Of a stretch of DNA of 64,000 nt, positions 23,670 to 35,600 are shown piece after piece. The first letter of the stretch is position 1, and each line of letters starts with the position of its first letter. Origin of the DNA: Roridomyces roridus (lineage: Eukaryota > Basidiomycota > Agaricomycetes > Agaricales > Mycenaceae); contig JARKIF010000059.1 in NCBI GenBank assembly GCA_029378245.1, forward strand, positions 180,964 to 244,963. Reading direction: 5' to 3'. The translations under genes and the position numbers were made by a program. Below the pieces are notes generated by a model. The model worked only from the letters and a program-made list of their open reading frames with translations. It searched no databases and was not told the DNA's origin.

Positions 23670-25785
23670 ATGGAGCCTTCAAGTGAATCCCAATACGAGT
23701 CGGCCATGTAAGTAATTCTCCTTTGTTGTTAGGACCCGGTTGCCGAGATCCATGCAGCTTTACGGGCGCCTTCTTCCCCCAATCGAGAGGACTCGTCATC
23801 TCGGGCGGCACTTTCCTCAGCGTCACGGAAAATCGAAATCATCCACCCCCGAGCCCGGAATACCACCGTTTTTCTATCGCAGACGTTGACCTGATTCGTG
23901 AGATTCGCCTCGATACGAGTTCACGAGTCGTTGCACGCCGCACTTCACCTGGCACCGGTCTTCGCCGCATGTACTCGGCCACGGTCAACCGCGCAGCGCA
24001 GGGAATGACGGTTGCTATGTATCAGGGTCCTGGTTCTGCGAAAGTATGGTGGCTCGTTGCATCTGTGGTGTCCTTCAAGCTGACTTGCGGAAGAAATGGC
24101 GGAAAGATATATCACTGCACTCAATGTTTCGGTGAGACCACTGACAAAAGATTTGCTTTCGGCATTCGTTGACTCTCAATTCAGGCATCCCAACTTTGTT
24201 CAGATATACGGTGCTGCTAGCTCGACCAACATCCATGCAATTATATTCAATGACAGTGAGTCCCTCTTGTCATTGCACGCAGCGGCGGTTCTCATACTTC
24301 TAGATCTTGTACCCTTTGAGCAGCATCTGCAACTCCACGGACAATCCCACTTCTCCGCAATCTACATATTTGAATGGGCGGTAAGTTCCCACTCGATCTC
24401 TTAATCCCGCACTGGCTGAGGATTGGTCAGAATCGGGAGTTACGCGTAGGTTCAAATCCAGACCCAGCGGCACTGCACGCTCACAAAAATCACAGAACGC
24501 ATTCGAATATTTCACACACGTCTCCGGGGAAACGCGTCTAGTGGGTCCATGGTTCCGCTGCCGCACCTATTCTTGATATCTGGTTCCGCAGTCTGTTCGC
24601 GACTGCACGTTCTGGCATCGTCCTGCAACCGACAGACTCTGCCTGGACCTCACGCCGAAAGCGAGAACCTGGGGCCCCAGTCCCCTTCACGGTTCCAACA
24701 AAGAAGCAATCTCCTCCGATGTCCCTCGTGAAGAAACGGAAATCATCGATTCCTTGGATCTTGGCCATTATCTCTCACTTTGCTGCAGCCATCTTGCCCG
24801 AGAGCACAGACTCATGATGCTACGTGATGGGGAATTCGACCTTGGCTCGGTAATCCATTGGCCTGCAGGATCGCAGCTAGAAGAGGATGCCGCTCCGATA
24901 GCGTTCTGCCAGGGTATGCGGATGACGGTATTGGGAAATGGCTGGGTACCGTATGGAAGACCTCAACCCTGGCAGGACATAGACATCTCGAATCCCTACT
25001 CGTGGATTCCCTGCGATCATGTTTCACAGAGTTTCTATTCTGCAGATGTCTATGGAACGACGATCTCGGCCCGCCTCCACAATCCGGGTACCTACACTGG
25101 AGGCACATCCATCTCTGCCCCGGCTGCCTGGCTTTCGCGTGCCAATGAAATCTTCGATACGTTACAGATCGACTCTAAACTCGAAGATTACGGTGCGCAT
25201 CACATTACCCTGGCTTCACCTTTTGCTGAGTTGAGGGGACAGTACTTCTAACCGAAGTCCATGTTCTTCTCGATGTCGGGACACCCTCGCATTCAGCATC
25301 TTCACCCGAAGGCTACCTGATTCTTTGTCCACCAAATGCGCTCATCACACCAGATTCATCCAAGTTCCGATGGCCAGTTCTGCCTTATTATTGGTCCAGA
25401 GACCCATTTGGTGAACAGCGTCTGGCAATGGACGAGGCGGAGAAGCTGGGATTCCCCGCCATAACTTGTCGGGGACACATTGACGGCAAGTCTTGGGATG
25501 CGAGCGTGTACGAGGGGGTCCGCCGGTTCATCGACGTGAAAGCTGGCAGTCGGGAGCTTCTGGAGGACGATAAATGGCCGTCCTTCCATCTAGGTGCGAG
25601 GTAAAAGTTGTGTTGCTGCCGGGCTGATTCGCAGAAATGTAGGAATCCACCGCGACAAGTTGAAGGCTTCTGGCGCTGAGGCCCATTGGGCAGACGAAAC
25701 ATTCGACTCGATGGACTTGAGTGAGCAGATATTCCACACTCCGCAGCTCGTTTGTTCAACTACTCATACTTGTTTGCAGGGCTAA
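23670..25785 (+). CDS. pseudokinase-like protein with kinase N-lobe resemblance
   Basis: Nine in-phase exons were built: 23670-23707, 23758-24043, 24094-24131, 24185-24255, 24304-24380, 24421-24540, 24592-25192, 25231-25589, then 25639-25785, whose end is less certain (an alternative stop lies at 25604 or 25642). The order is: ISGGTFLSVTENRNH, FSIADVDLIREIRLDT, a kinase-like beta3 strand MTVAMYQG with no Lys, DISLHSMFRHPNFVQIYGAA (alphaC-beta4-like), then DCTFWHRPATDRLCLDLTP, a long central region, and SPEGYLILCPP...GKSWDASVYEGVRRF. Such proteins form a large uncharacterised Agaricomycete family that keeps a kinase N-lobe but lacks HRD and DFG motifs. It is probably a non-catalytic scaffold or regulator, which is an inference. 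Confidence 0.72.
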
Positions 25786-26547
25786 CGCTTGAAAGTGCGT
25801 ATTACTTCGTGAGCAATGTCCCATGAAAGACATGAAATACATACGTCCACGCCCGAGTCAGGATATGAGTACTTTGATCAAGCTGGATACTTACTTGAGG
25901 AACTTTCCGCTGAATTGACTCTCAGCCTAGTGCGGCGACTGTGGTTCCAGTTCTAGCCAGAAATTGTCAATTGAACGCGTCCAGAGTTCAGATTTGATCA
26001 GATCCCAGTTGAATCCGCAGGCCCATAGGATACGTCGCCCGCCAACAGGAATCAATTGCGAATAGTGTTGGAAGTTGGAGCAAACCGAGCACGAGGCTGC
26101 GCACAGCCCGTAGTCGAACATGCCCGAGGCATGCCCGAACATAGCCATAGCTGAACTATGGCAACACTCCATTTCGTCGCTCCCGTTGCTATTCCCTATC
26201 GTTCTACTACATTCTACTGCTTTCTATCTGACTCTTACTTTGTAGACTATTTGTTCTATTGTTCTCTGTAGAGGTATAAAAGCCTCGTCGTAGTTAGCTC
26301 GAATATAGAATTACATCCCCCCAACTTTCTACAAATAGCGTAACTGAGGGACGGCGCGGGCCTTTCTCCACGGTCAGAGCGCCCAGTTGTCTCGGCTCGC
26401 TACGTATCTCCTTCTCATGGATTCAATAGGCTCGTCTGGCTGACCCATTTTATTTGGTGAGTTAATTTTAATTTTCCACAGACCTCCAATATAAACTCAG
26501 AGGAGACCAGGTTTCTCGCCGCCTGCTACACGTCCGCCGTTCCTACC
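25786..26547. other. intergenic region before the terpene cyclase
   Basis: It is AT-richer than the genes and contains CTATTGTTCT/CTACTACATTCTACT-like repeats near 26200-26260. A TATAAAA (26275-26281) lies 267 bp before the cyclase start. A palindromic-looking cluster (CATGCCCGAGGCATGCCCGA) occurs near 26120. Confidence 0.4.
26275..26281 (+). promoter_or_regulatory. possible TATA box of the terpene cyclase gene
   Basis: TATAAAA in an AT-rich stretch is the only good TATA match upstream of the cyclase. Its distance of 267 bp to the ATG implies a long 5' UTR or a leader intron. Confidence 0.35.
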
Positions 26548-27787
26548 ATGGACAGGTGGGTGACATCCTTACTGCGGCCCTCAAGTTTCGCTGAGAATCC
26601 AGTGGTTTTCAAGCCACCCAGGTGCAGCACGGCACCGAGAATCCCATCCACATCCGGGGTATCATACAATCGTTTCTGGACGGCGTCTGCTATGAGTCTC
26701 CCCGCAATGTGTTGGGCCCTGGGATTGAAAACGCTATTGAAACACTACGGCACGACATCAACGAGCAAGTCAAGTTGTGGGCCGTGGACGACGCTGAGAT
26801 GAAAGTTTTCGACGCGTTTTCCAAAAAAGCTGCGTCCGTCGTTGAGGTGCGTGCATCCAATACCGTCCTAGCCGTGATACTCTTCTCAAGATAAGCAGTT
26901 CTTTTACTATCACCATCCGTATGAAATCAAGCTCGATTTCTCGTTTTACGCATGGTCATTATCGTTCCAGGACTATTTCCCCTCAAAACTCTGCTGAGCG
27001 CTGATCTTTCATGCAGGTTCTTCTTCTACCTCGATGACATGGCTCCCCGCGCTTCTCTCGAGGCATTCCAACGTATGCTCATGAGCGGACGCGCCGCTGA
27101 CATACCTGGACCACTCGCGCATCTGCCGGATATGCTGGCCTTGCTGTACAAGCATTGGGCTCCCGTCCTCGCCAACTCTATGGGAACCGCCGTGTTGGAC
27201 GCTATCAGCGCCACCGTCCTGGAGAGCGGGCAAGATATAATTGAAATGGAGAATCGCGTGACAGCGCGTGGTTGGCCGTGGTATATGCGGACGAAGACCG
27301 GCCTGGCTCCGGGATTCTCTTGCACGATATTCCCACTTGTCGCCCACCCAGATATCACGGCGTATATACAGGCGTTGCCGGACATGGACAAGCAAATCTG
27401 TTTCATTAACGACATTCTTTCGTGCGTGTCTTTTGGCTATGAGGAGAATTCCGAAGCATACTGAGCGTTGTTAGATTCTACAAAGAAGAATTAGCGGGTG
27501 AAGAAACCAACTATGTTTCCTTGCGTGCCAAAGTTGAGGGCAAGGACTCCAAGCGCGTCTTGGTGGAGATGGTGGAAGAAACTGCTGTTTTACACCAAAG
27601 TATCGGCGCTACTCTCGATGGCCAATGCGAGGCGCTGGCGGCCTGCGGCGCATTTCAAAACGGTTACATGTACGTGACTCGGTAGCCTCAGGTCCTCGAA
27701 GCTTGAAGTTGAAATGTTCCTTGCAGTGCCTGGCATCTCTCGGTGGATAGATATAAATTGGGGACAGATTTAGGATTTAATTGGTAG
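26548..27787 (+). CDS. trichodiene-synthase-type sesquiterpene cyclase
   Basis: Six exons (26548-26555, 26603-26846, 26896-26963, 27017-27421, 27475-27669, 27727-27787) encode 326 aa, a normal length for this family. The first exon codes only two and two-thirds codons. The aspartate-rich metal-binding motif is FYLDDMAP (Asp113-Asp114). The NSE/DTE motif is NDILSFYKEE (Asn238, Ser242, Glu246), created by splicing of intron 4. The C-terminus WHLSVDRYKLG matches the family. The enzyme would ionise and cyclise farnesyl diphosphate with Mg2+ in the cytosol; the product cannot be predicted. An SDR follows 228 bp downstream on the same strand, so the pair may form a small terpenoid cluster. Confidence 0.92.
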
Positions 27788-28015
27788 TGTCCAGCGACAT
27801 TGTCGTAGTTCAGCCTGCCATCAGTAGTATTAGTAGATTCAACCAGTAGATGCCGTGATCGGCCATCAAGGCCACAGTAGAAACATCATACCATCACGTC
27901 AGCATGATTATTTCCCGCCGCTTAGACGGCGCCGTCTACGGCGCCGACGACGACGATCGCCCAGGCCATAGAATGTCTTAAAAGGGACCCAAACGAGCGC
28001 TCCAACTCAACAGCC

Positions 28016-29315
28016 ATGCAGCCCGGCCGCAGTATCATCCTCAAAGACCAGCGCGCGAAGCAGTCGCCCGTCTTCAAAGAAGACCTCACAGGCAAGACCG
28101 TCTGCGTCCTTGGCGCCAACATCGGACTCGGCTTCGAGACATGCAAGCATTTGGCGTCCATGAATGCTGGAAGGATTATCCTTGCGTGTCGGAGCCAGGC
28201 CAAGGGTGACGAGGCCGTGACGAGTGCGTGGCGGGGACTCGCTTCATCCTACACATCCAGCTGACTGCGGCATCCCAGAAATCCGACAAGACACGGGATA
28301 CACCAAGGCCGAGACTTGGGTTGTCGACTTTGCTGACTTTGCGTCAATCAAGCGCTTTGCAGACCGTTGGGAGCAGGACGGTGGGCGTTTAGATATCCTC
28401 ATCGCTAACGCTGCTGCTGAGCCCGGCCGGTACGTTCCGACCAAGGATGGCTGGGAGACGACGTGTGTTGCATCTCTCTTTTGCTTTTTCTTGAGACTGA
28501 AGAGGGGCGTGCAGTCTCGGAGTCAACTACCTCGGCGTGTCCCTTACTGGGCTCCTCCTCGTCCCGCGTCTGCTTCAAACCGGCGAAGCAAACGGCAGCA
28601 TCTCGCGCCTCGTCTTCGTTTCCAGCATCTTGCACTACGATTTTGTGATCGACAAAGAGACGCTTTCCAAGAAAGGCCAGGTCCTCAAGACGCTGGGCAG
28701 CGAGGAGTATTGCAAGGATGCCAAGTGCGCTGTGCTTTCATAACTTTCGTGTTCTCAATTCTAACCTCCTCGCAGGCGGATGCGGATGCATTATTCTATC
28801 ACAAAAAGTACGGCTATCATCGATTCATTCAAACTAAACTCACACTCGATCCTCAGTCCTAAACGTGTTCTTCACCCGCGCCCTCAGCCAGCGCCTCGGT
28901 CCCTCCGCACCACTTGCCGTAACAGTCGTCGCGCCTGGGTTCTGTGTCTCCAACCTCCGGCGGGACTTTAAAGGTGGATTGGCCATCTTCCTCAAGGTTC
29001 GTCTCCCAACACTCCTTCGGTCTTTCCTGAATTCCATTTCACCAGATAATGGAAAGCATGATCGCCTTCCCAACGGAAGTCGGCTCTAGACGACTCGTCT
29101 ACGCTGCTCTGGGGCCTGCGAACCAACTGCGGGGCGAGTACGTCGATTGGGGGTGCGAGGTACATGAGCCGTCGGATTTCATTGTTGGGAAGGGTCAGAA
29201 TGGGGTCAATGGTGGGATTGCGTTGCAGGATGCCATTTGGGAGGAGACGATTGCGATTTTTGGACAAGTGGATGCGAGGGTGGGTGGAATTGTGCAGAGG
29301 TACTTGAGGGCTTGA
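28016..29315 (+). CDS. short-chain dehydrogenase/reductase
   Basis: Six exons (28016-28223, 28279-28462, 28515-28724, 28776-28807, 28857-28996, 29046-29315) encode 347 aa. The Rossmann motif is GKTVCVLGANIGLG (Gly33, Gly37, Gly39), then ILIANAAAEPG (the NAG-type beta4 motif), VFVSSILH with the catalytic Ser region, and YSITK, the YxxxK pair (Tyr207, Lys211) contributed by a 32-nt exon. LNVFFTRALSQRL and VVAPGFCVSNL follow as in WW-domain-oxidoreductase/retinol-dehydrogenase-like fungal SDRs. It would oxidise or reduce an alcohol/ketone with NAD(P)(H). Its position just after the terpene cyclase suggests it may oxidise the cyclase product, an inference from proximity only. Confidence 0.92.
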
Positions 29316-29416
29316 GGACGAGGTGATTCCATTTATTCCTTTCCAATAAATCGATCCGAGTCAATGGTTCTATAGATTTCACTAGGACAATATCGTTGTT
29401 TCTCCCTCCTTCAGCC

Positions 29417-29660
29417 TCAAGTATTCGAACTGTATCTCGTGTCCGGGGTATGAGCAGTGGTCATGGAGCAATACACGCTTTCAAATTTCAAGTGCCGTGT
29501 CTGGAGATAAGGAATTGAGCGAACGAGCTCTGGGCAGTGAGATATCTGCTCACTCAAATCGACCGAGTGCAATGTAGCTGCCCAATCCGTAACTCCAGCA
29601 ATCTCTGGCCTAGCATCCCTGTCACGGTCAGCTTGAACCAATCAGCCCAGAAACGACACT
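29417..29660 (-). pseudogene. isolated exon-like fragment related to the pseudokinase gene end
   Basis: This minus-strand frame contains WAATLHSVDLSEQISHCPEL, which matches WADETFDSMDLSEQIFHTPQ at about 25700-25760 in the pseudokinase gene. No start, splice partner or downstream exon is evident in the 540 bp between the SDR and the next membrane gene. It is probably a relic of a second family member or a dispersed exon. Confidence 0.4.
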
Positions 29661-29854
29661 ACTTTGTTGCCACGAATTGACACACCTGGGTGGAAGGACG
29701 GCATCGGGGTCCTCCATGGCCAGAAGCTCTACATTTCAGGATCACAACAACCTCAGCGCCGGACTCTTCCCCACCGAGTTCTCCGAGTCACAGCAAGCTA
29801 ACATTTGTTCAAAGAAAGTGAAAGACATTGGTGGTCCGCGGACAAAACCTGTAA

Positions 29855-30652
29855 TCACACCTTGAGGTCGATGGAGCCCTCTCCCTGCTCATCATCCAAC
29901 TCCATAATTTCACCCAACTTCCAGGCGGCGACGAGCTTGGGCGGCGGCGGAGGCGTGTCGACTTGAGCCGTGCCGTGTTTCGCAATGGCCCGCGTGCGGA
30001 TGAGGAAAGCGATGGCGCCGGCTGCACGTGCGAATCAGTACATGGTGAGCTTGGTAGGGGCCAAGATATTCGGGCTCACCCAGGAAGAGCTCGGTGACAG
30101 GAAACACAATGGTCATACCAAGCGGAGCGCAGGTACCCGACAACAAAGCGGCCTCGCGCAAACAGTGGCTGGCCATCGCTGTAAATTCGGAGGAGGGCTT
30201 GCTGACGCCGAGGAACATTACTGTTAGTAATCGAATCAGGGAACATCGTGTGAGTTGGGCTGGTATCCTACCAAGGAGGATGCGGTAAACAATAAAAATT
30301 CGTAGCACCAGAAAGTGGGTGCCGGCGCGCTTCTGTTGCGGTTCCCCGCGTTTCCAGCGAGCATTAATAATGCTAAAGCGAAATGAGTGTTAGGAACGTT
30401 AGGATCCTGGACAGCGAGAGTAAGGCGTACAGCATGGCCCAAATGAAGGTACTGTACACGGCGCCAAAGGAATTATACTCCAAAAAGGAGCGATAACCTG
30501 TGAACAGAAAGTCATCAGTCAAATTTGACTCGGATGAAGGGTGCTCGTACTCATGGGACCCTCGGAGTCGTCGCGTTGACTGCCGGTGGGCATGCGAGCT
30601 ATCGTCCACAAGCCGACAGACCACTGTATAATGGAGACAGCGAGCCCCAGGT
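29855..30652 (-). CDS. multi-pass membrane protein family, copy B (5' exon unresolved)
   Basis: Six consecutive in-phase exons on the minus strand were recovered (30652-30551, 30497-30413, 30372-30272, 30220-30080, 30021-29855; the first exon upstream of 30652 is not fixed). Hydrophobic segments include LGLAVSIIQWSVGLWTIA, FGAVYSTFIWAMLYALLSL, FLVLRIFIVYRILLVMF and GMTIVFPVTELFLAGAIAFL. The protein ends in a Pro-rich cytosolic tail (QVDTPPPPPKLVAAWKLGEI) and an acidic C-terminus ending DLKV. Exon lengths 102, 85, 101 and 141 are identical to copy C at 47281-48075, proving common descent. I do not recognise the family or its function. It is probably an integral membrane protein with at least four helices. 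Confidence 0.68.
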
Positions 30653-30879
30653 CTAGGCGCCGTAATCGCCGGCAACCACAGCCTCCAACCATCTTCTCAC
30701 GCACTGACCACTTGATATTTTGGCGTTAAGTAAGTACTTGTTAAAGCGTCGGGCGAATGAATATTAATGTTGAATGAGAGCCGCCGACTCACTGTCGTTG
30801 CTATAGTTGCAACTAGCAGCACGGGATGCCTGAAATATAAGAGTCAACGAATACTGAAGCCAATCTTTCGTAAGATCCC

Positions 30880-31163
30880 ACCCGGCGCTAGTCAGCTCTG
30901 CGGCGCGGGGATACAGACTCCGACCATTAACTTCTCCGCGCCGGGCGGTGTCGGCCCCAACCTCTCCCATCCCCTTGGAGTCCGAGTCTAGATTCTGATA
31001 TTTACGCGCAACCCACCTTTGTTTACACCGTCGTCGACACCGTGCTGTGTGTATGCATACTTACTGAATTTAACCGTCTATAGGTGCTGAAATGACCTTT
31101 ACGCTCAATCCCACCGCGTCGCAGACTTATGCGCAGTTTGACGCCAACGCGGGCGCGTCTTGA
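30880..31163 (+). pseudogene. C-terminal fragment of an unidentified gene
   Basis: The plus strand carries a coherent run (INFSAPGGVGPNLSHPL, then in another frame LDSDIYAQPTFVYTVVDT, then after a splice-like TAG acceptor AEMTFTLNPTASQTYAQFD) ending at a TGA. The frame change between the first two parts and the absence of upstream exons suggest a broken or remnant gene overlapping the 5' region of copy B on the opposite strand. No family was identified. Confidence 0.28.
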
Positions 31164-32635
31164 AGCATTGAAATAATGGCTGGAAATCGGGTTGTTGTGT
31201 CTTTTGTATTATTATGTACGGGTTTTTGAGTGAAATGAATTGGTTCGAATCGTGAAGCGGGTCTTTCAAAGGAGACTGAAAGCCCTTCAACTGTGAATTC
31301 GTCAGTGTGTGGTTTCCAGAATTCTGTCCCCTAAATTTCCAAGCTCACCCTACGGAGCAGCAGATGCGGGTCGACGATGGGGCCGAAAGTACGAGAAGAT
31401 GCCGAACGTGCCCGTACTTATTGAGCATGAAGGATTTTCCATGGGGATACATACACTGACGAGTTTCGTGGTTGAGAGAGCGCCGAGTGGGAGGATATCA
31501 GAGAACCTTAGTTGCGAGTGAGATCGCCGCTCGTTCTTAGGATCGAAAAGAGACTGCCCTTCATTTTCTCCAGCCAAAATCGCGCACTTGACTCCGAGTC
31601 TTTGTCCGTTGCCACCGCCTCTAGAGTCTATAGCTTCCAGTCCCCCTGCGTACTGCTGCGGCTCCGGTGCGCAGTACAACCTGATTCGTGCGCTCCATTC
31701 GAGGGCTTTGAGGCGCGTCAGTCTCACGCCTCAACAGTGCAATGGAGCTCACTAGCCTTCTGGCCTCCATTCCTGACTGACCTCAACGTCACACCGCCCG
31801 AGCATTCTTGCCTTGGACTCTCCGCCGTGAGTGGAAGCAGGCAGGCTCCACTCGGTTGGAGTTGCCTCGTCGGGCGCCTCTATGACGACTCGGACTCCAT
31901 TTTGCCCTGGCTGGTGACTGGTCAGGCGGTTTCCACGCAACGCAACGGGTCCGTTCTCGCGTCCCTGCCAGTGTTGTCCCTGCGAGCGAGCTGTTTGCTA
32001 CCACTGCCCAGTGGAGTGATTAGCATCGTAGCCAGCGGGCGCCTCTTTGGTCACCATCCATGCCAGCACCGTTGAGACGCGTCGCAGGTCGTCAGATTAT
32101 GTACCGCCGAGTTTTGAGTTGGAAATTTAGTTTCTACTTTTGTGGTATTGTTTTTCGGCATGAGTCATTCCGGGTCCGGCGTCGATCTTTCCGTCCACCT
32201 TTTTGCTGCGGCTTGCCAATGCCCGAGTCTTACCAGCGATCCTTCCGCGGGACCTAACAGCAGTGACCCTGAAATGGACATCTGTTGCTGTGCGACGTCG
32301 ACATGAAAGAAGCTGGGGTCGATGTGACGTGAATTCTTTGTTTGATTCTCCTTGGCTGATGTGCCAGCTGCAAGCTCCCTGCGACTCGGATCAAGTACTT
32401 ATACTTGGTCAGAGCGCTCATTCCATCTACCTGCACGACCAGCGACGACAAGCCCAGCAGTAGAAGGAAACCAGCAAGAAACCACGACGACGACGACGAG
32501 CGAAGTGATCGGTCGTAATAGCATCTCCACACACGACATCATATCCCCCGGTCCTCTTTCTTCTTCTCGTCTTCATTCCTTCCCTTTTCTTTGACCCGAC
32601 CCGACTGGGCTTCCATTTTGTGCGGGCCATAGCCG
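31164..32635. other. intergenic, no supported gene
   Basis: This 1.5-kb gap contains a 187-codon plus-strand frame (31512-32075) that opens with GTG and shows no domain, so it is not called. The part near 32450-32600 carries CGACGACGACGA and TTCTTCTCGTCTTC simple-sequence runs typical of a promoter/leader. Confidence 0.4.
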
Positions 32636-32642
32636 TATAAAA
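32636..32642 (+). promoter_or_regulatory. TATA box of the MLKL-like kinase gene
   Basis: TATAAAA lies 35 bp upstream of the start codon at 32677. This close spacing implies a very short 5' UTR or a start slightly downstream. Confidence 0.45.
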
Positions 32643-32676
32643 GACCTTACACGTCTTTCAGGCTGTGGCAGCTGCG

Positions 32677-35600
32677 ATGTCCGACTCCCCTACGACTCCA
32701 CCATCCGCCTCGAAAGCAGCAGCTTTGGGACCCAGAATCTCATCTCCTCTTAATCCGACACGGTCTCCACACAACTCGTTACCTCCAGGCGAAAGCCCAC
32801 CTGCGATCCCGACTCCCCCGGGAGGACGGCCTCGGGGCCACTCGCTTTCCTCGATGCGCGGTGGGAAAAGTCGGGCTCGGTCTCCCCAATCCACAGGCTC
32901 GTCTACACCTCGTTCCGTTTCCTCCCAGCGCACAGAAACTCCCGGCGTCGAGTCACCACTGAGCATTCCACGGATGCAGCTCAGTCCTTCCAACGAGCAT
33001 TCCCCAATATCAGACGCTACCTCTGTCTCTCGCTCACGCTCGCGTTCCCCAGCCCACGAACGCGTCATCGCGAGCGCGATCCTCGAAAATCAGCCTCCCA
33101 CGCCACCGAATGCACCACCCTCGACGTGGTGGGGACGGTCTCTCCAACGTGATCGGCCCTGGCGCGATGCAGCCCCGTCTTCGTCGGCACATTCGTCTCC
33201 GACGGGATCGCCTCAGATGACTTCACGGCCTGCGGGGAGGAAGCTCGTCAAGTCCGAGAGCGCCAGGAAGCAGAAGGAGGCGTCAGACGAGTGGGATGAC
33301 GACGAGCACAGTATGCTCTTTGGTGCGTTGAAGAGGCGCGAGACGGCTGCGACTGTTCCAAAGGAGCATACGGAGGGCTGGGAGCGGACGCGTGAGGTAC
33401 GTCGTCATTTCATTCTTTGTGGAGATAATTTCCTTTCTGATTGGACTCGGTCGATGTAGCGCGTTGCGGAAGCATTGAAGGAGATTGTCCCCGTCGCGAT
33501 GCTCATCACGCATGATTTGCTCGAGGTTGGCGCCGAGGTCCTCAAATTCGCGCCCATCCCCGGGCTGGACATCGCCGCTACCCTATTGCTCAATATCTGG
33601 GACAGCGTGCAGGCAGTGGACGTACGTGGCCCTCCCCACTCTCTCTTAACCCATTCTCATCCTGCTGTATAGATCAATCGTCTAGCATGCCTGCGTCTCG
33701 CAGAGCGATGTGCCAACCTCTTCCTTTCCGTCCGAGAAGAGGTCCACGGGATGGGAGGCAGGGTGCAGATGGAGATGGAGAAACCCCTGGAGAAGCTCGT
33801 CGAGTGCGTTGGCTTGTCTTTCTTTCAAAAGATTGCGCTGACTGTAGATTAAGGACATTCACTCAAGTGCACGAGTTCCTACTCAAGCAGGCCCACCGCC
33901 CGTTCTTGAAGCGTTATCTCAAGCGGGAGGAGGTGCTACGCTCCATCTCAGCTTGCGACACGGCGCTGACGGACGCGCTGGGGATGTTCTCGGTGCGTTC
34001 CACGTCATTTCGCTGGCATATACTAACGAGCCATATAGCTATCCGTACAGCTGCGTATTCTACGTCAAGTGCAAGAGACGGAGGCGCAGAATGTGGAGAA
34101 TCGTCGCCTCCTCGATGCCTTTACGCATGCCGCCCAGCAACAACAGGCTGGGAATGCCCTCGGCCTCTTTGAGAACGCGCCGCCTGATCAGCAAACGACG
34201 CCTCGAGCTCAGCTTCACTCGCTCCCAGAATGCGATGACGAGGAGGAGGGCGACGTGTTCCCCGCGCTCTGCAAACTGCACTCGACGCAGAATACGCTCG
34301 ACTTTGCGCATGATACGGCCGATTTGCGGGGTCTCATGCGGGAGGCGTTGGCGCAGAGCAGTGATGTCGAGATGCTTAGGGTGCTTCAGGTGTGTTTGGC
34401 TCCTTGCTTTCCTTGGATGAGATGCTTAAAGAGTGTGCATTAGGTACGGAGGGACGAGATGCCCGAAGCCCTCAAGACTATGCAACGTGCGCTGGAGCGG
34501 GTAGGAGTGGTACCGCAGGCCCCTGCGCTCGCGGCCAATGCTCAGTCTCAAATGGGGTCGCCCGAGATGCCGTATGTGTCTGCGCCTCCGGGTTACACGC
34601 CTAGAGCACCGCTCGTGCGGTCTGCGACGCTCTCGAGCTCGGAGAGTAGTGGTAGTACCAGCGGGACTTCGGGCTTTGTGCGCGATACGCTCGATCGGGA
34701 GTTTATTGAGGGTGGGATTGACGCGTTGAGGAGGATGAGCAAGGGTGGGGAGATGTTGCCCAGCTGGACGATTACGCGGTGCGTCTTCCTTCCCTCCTTT
34801 TCACTATCTGCGCAGGGAGGCTGAGACTGAGATAGGTATGAAGTCGACCGGGATAGCAAGATTGGGATCGGTTTCTTCAGCAGCGTGTACAAGGGGACGT
34901 GGCGAGGGCGGACAGTCGCTATCAAGTGTCTTGCTCCTCAGACGCCCCGGGATCTCTTCCTTCGCGAGGTGAACATCTGGCGCTCGCTCAAGCACCCGAA
35001 TGTGCTTGATTTGTACGGTGCCAGCGGGGCGAGTGGGGACGGGCCGTGGTTCTTTGTGTGTCCGTATGAGCGCTTTGGGAGTTTGAGCGGGTTTTTGAGG
35101 AGGGTGGCCATGGAGGGGGAGAAGGGGATGGATGGTAGGGAGGGCGATCTTTTGAGGTTCATGCATGAGATTGCGAAGGGGATGGAGTATTTGCATGAGC
35201 AGGGTGTGCTTCATGGGGATCTCAAGGTATGTATAGTGGGTTTTTGCTGCGTCTGGAGCTGACGTCATTTACAGGCGGCGAATGTTCTTGTCGACGACCG
35301 GATACATTGTCTCGTTGCGGACTTTGGGCAGAGCGAGATGAAGTCCGAGGCGTACCGGATTAGTGGTACCGCTCCACCACGTACGTCTCCCTTCATTGCA
35401 CAGTGCTGGACTTGGGCTGACAGAACTTGATACAGACGGCGGGACACTCCGCTGGCAAGCACCGGAGCTCATGCTCGGATCGAGCGTCCTCACACCCGAG
35501 ATGGACGTCTACTCGTTCGCTATATGCTGCATTGAGATCCTGATGCTGGGTCGGATGCCGTGGCCTCTCATGAGCGACGAGGCTGTGCGTAACTTTGTCC

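Noticed and set aside
27920..27960. GACGGCGCCGTC palindrome upstream of the SDR
   Set aside because: A 12-bp palindrome in GC-rich DNA is not enough to call an operator.
31240..31270. tRNA-like GGTTCGAATC word
   Set aside because: No acceptor stem or anticodon arm could be paired around it.
31512..32075. 187-codon plus-strand frame before the MLKL-like kinase
   Set aside because: It starts with GTG, has irregular composition and no recognisable motif.
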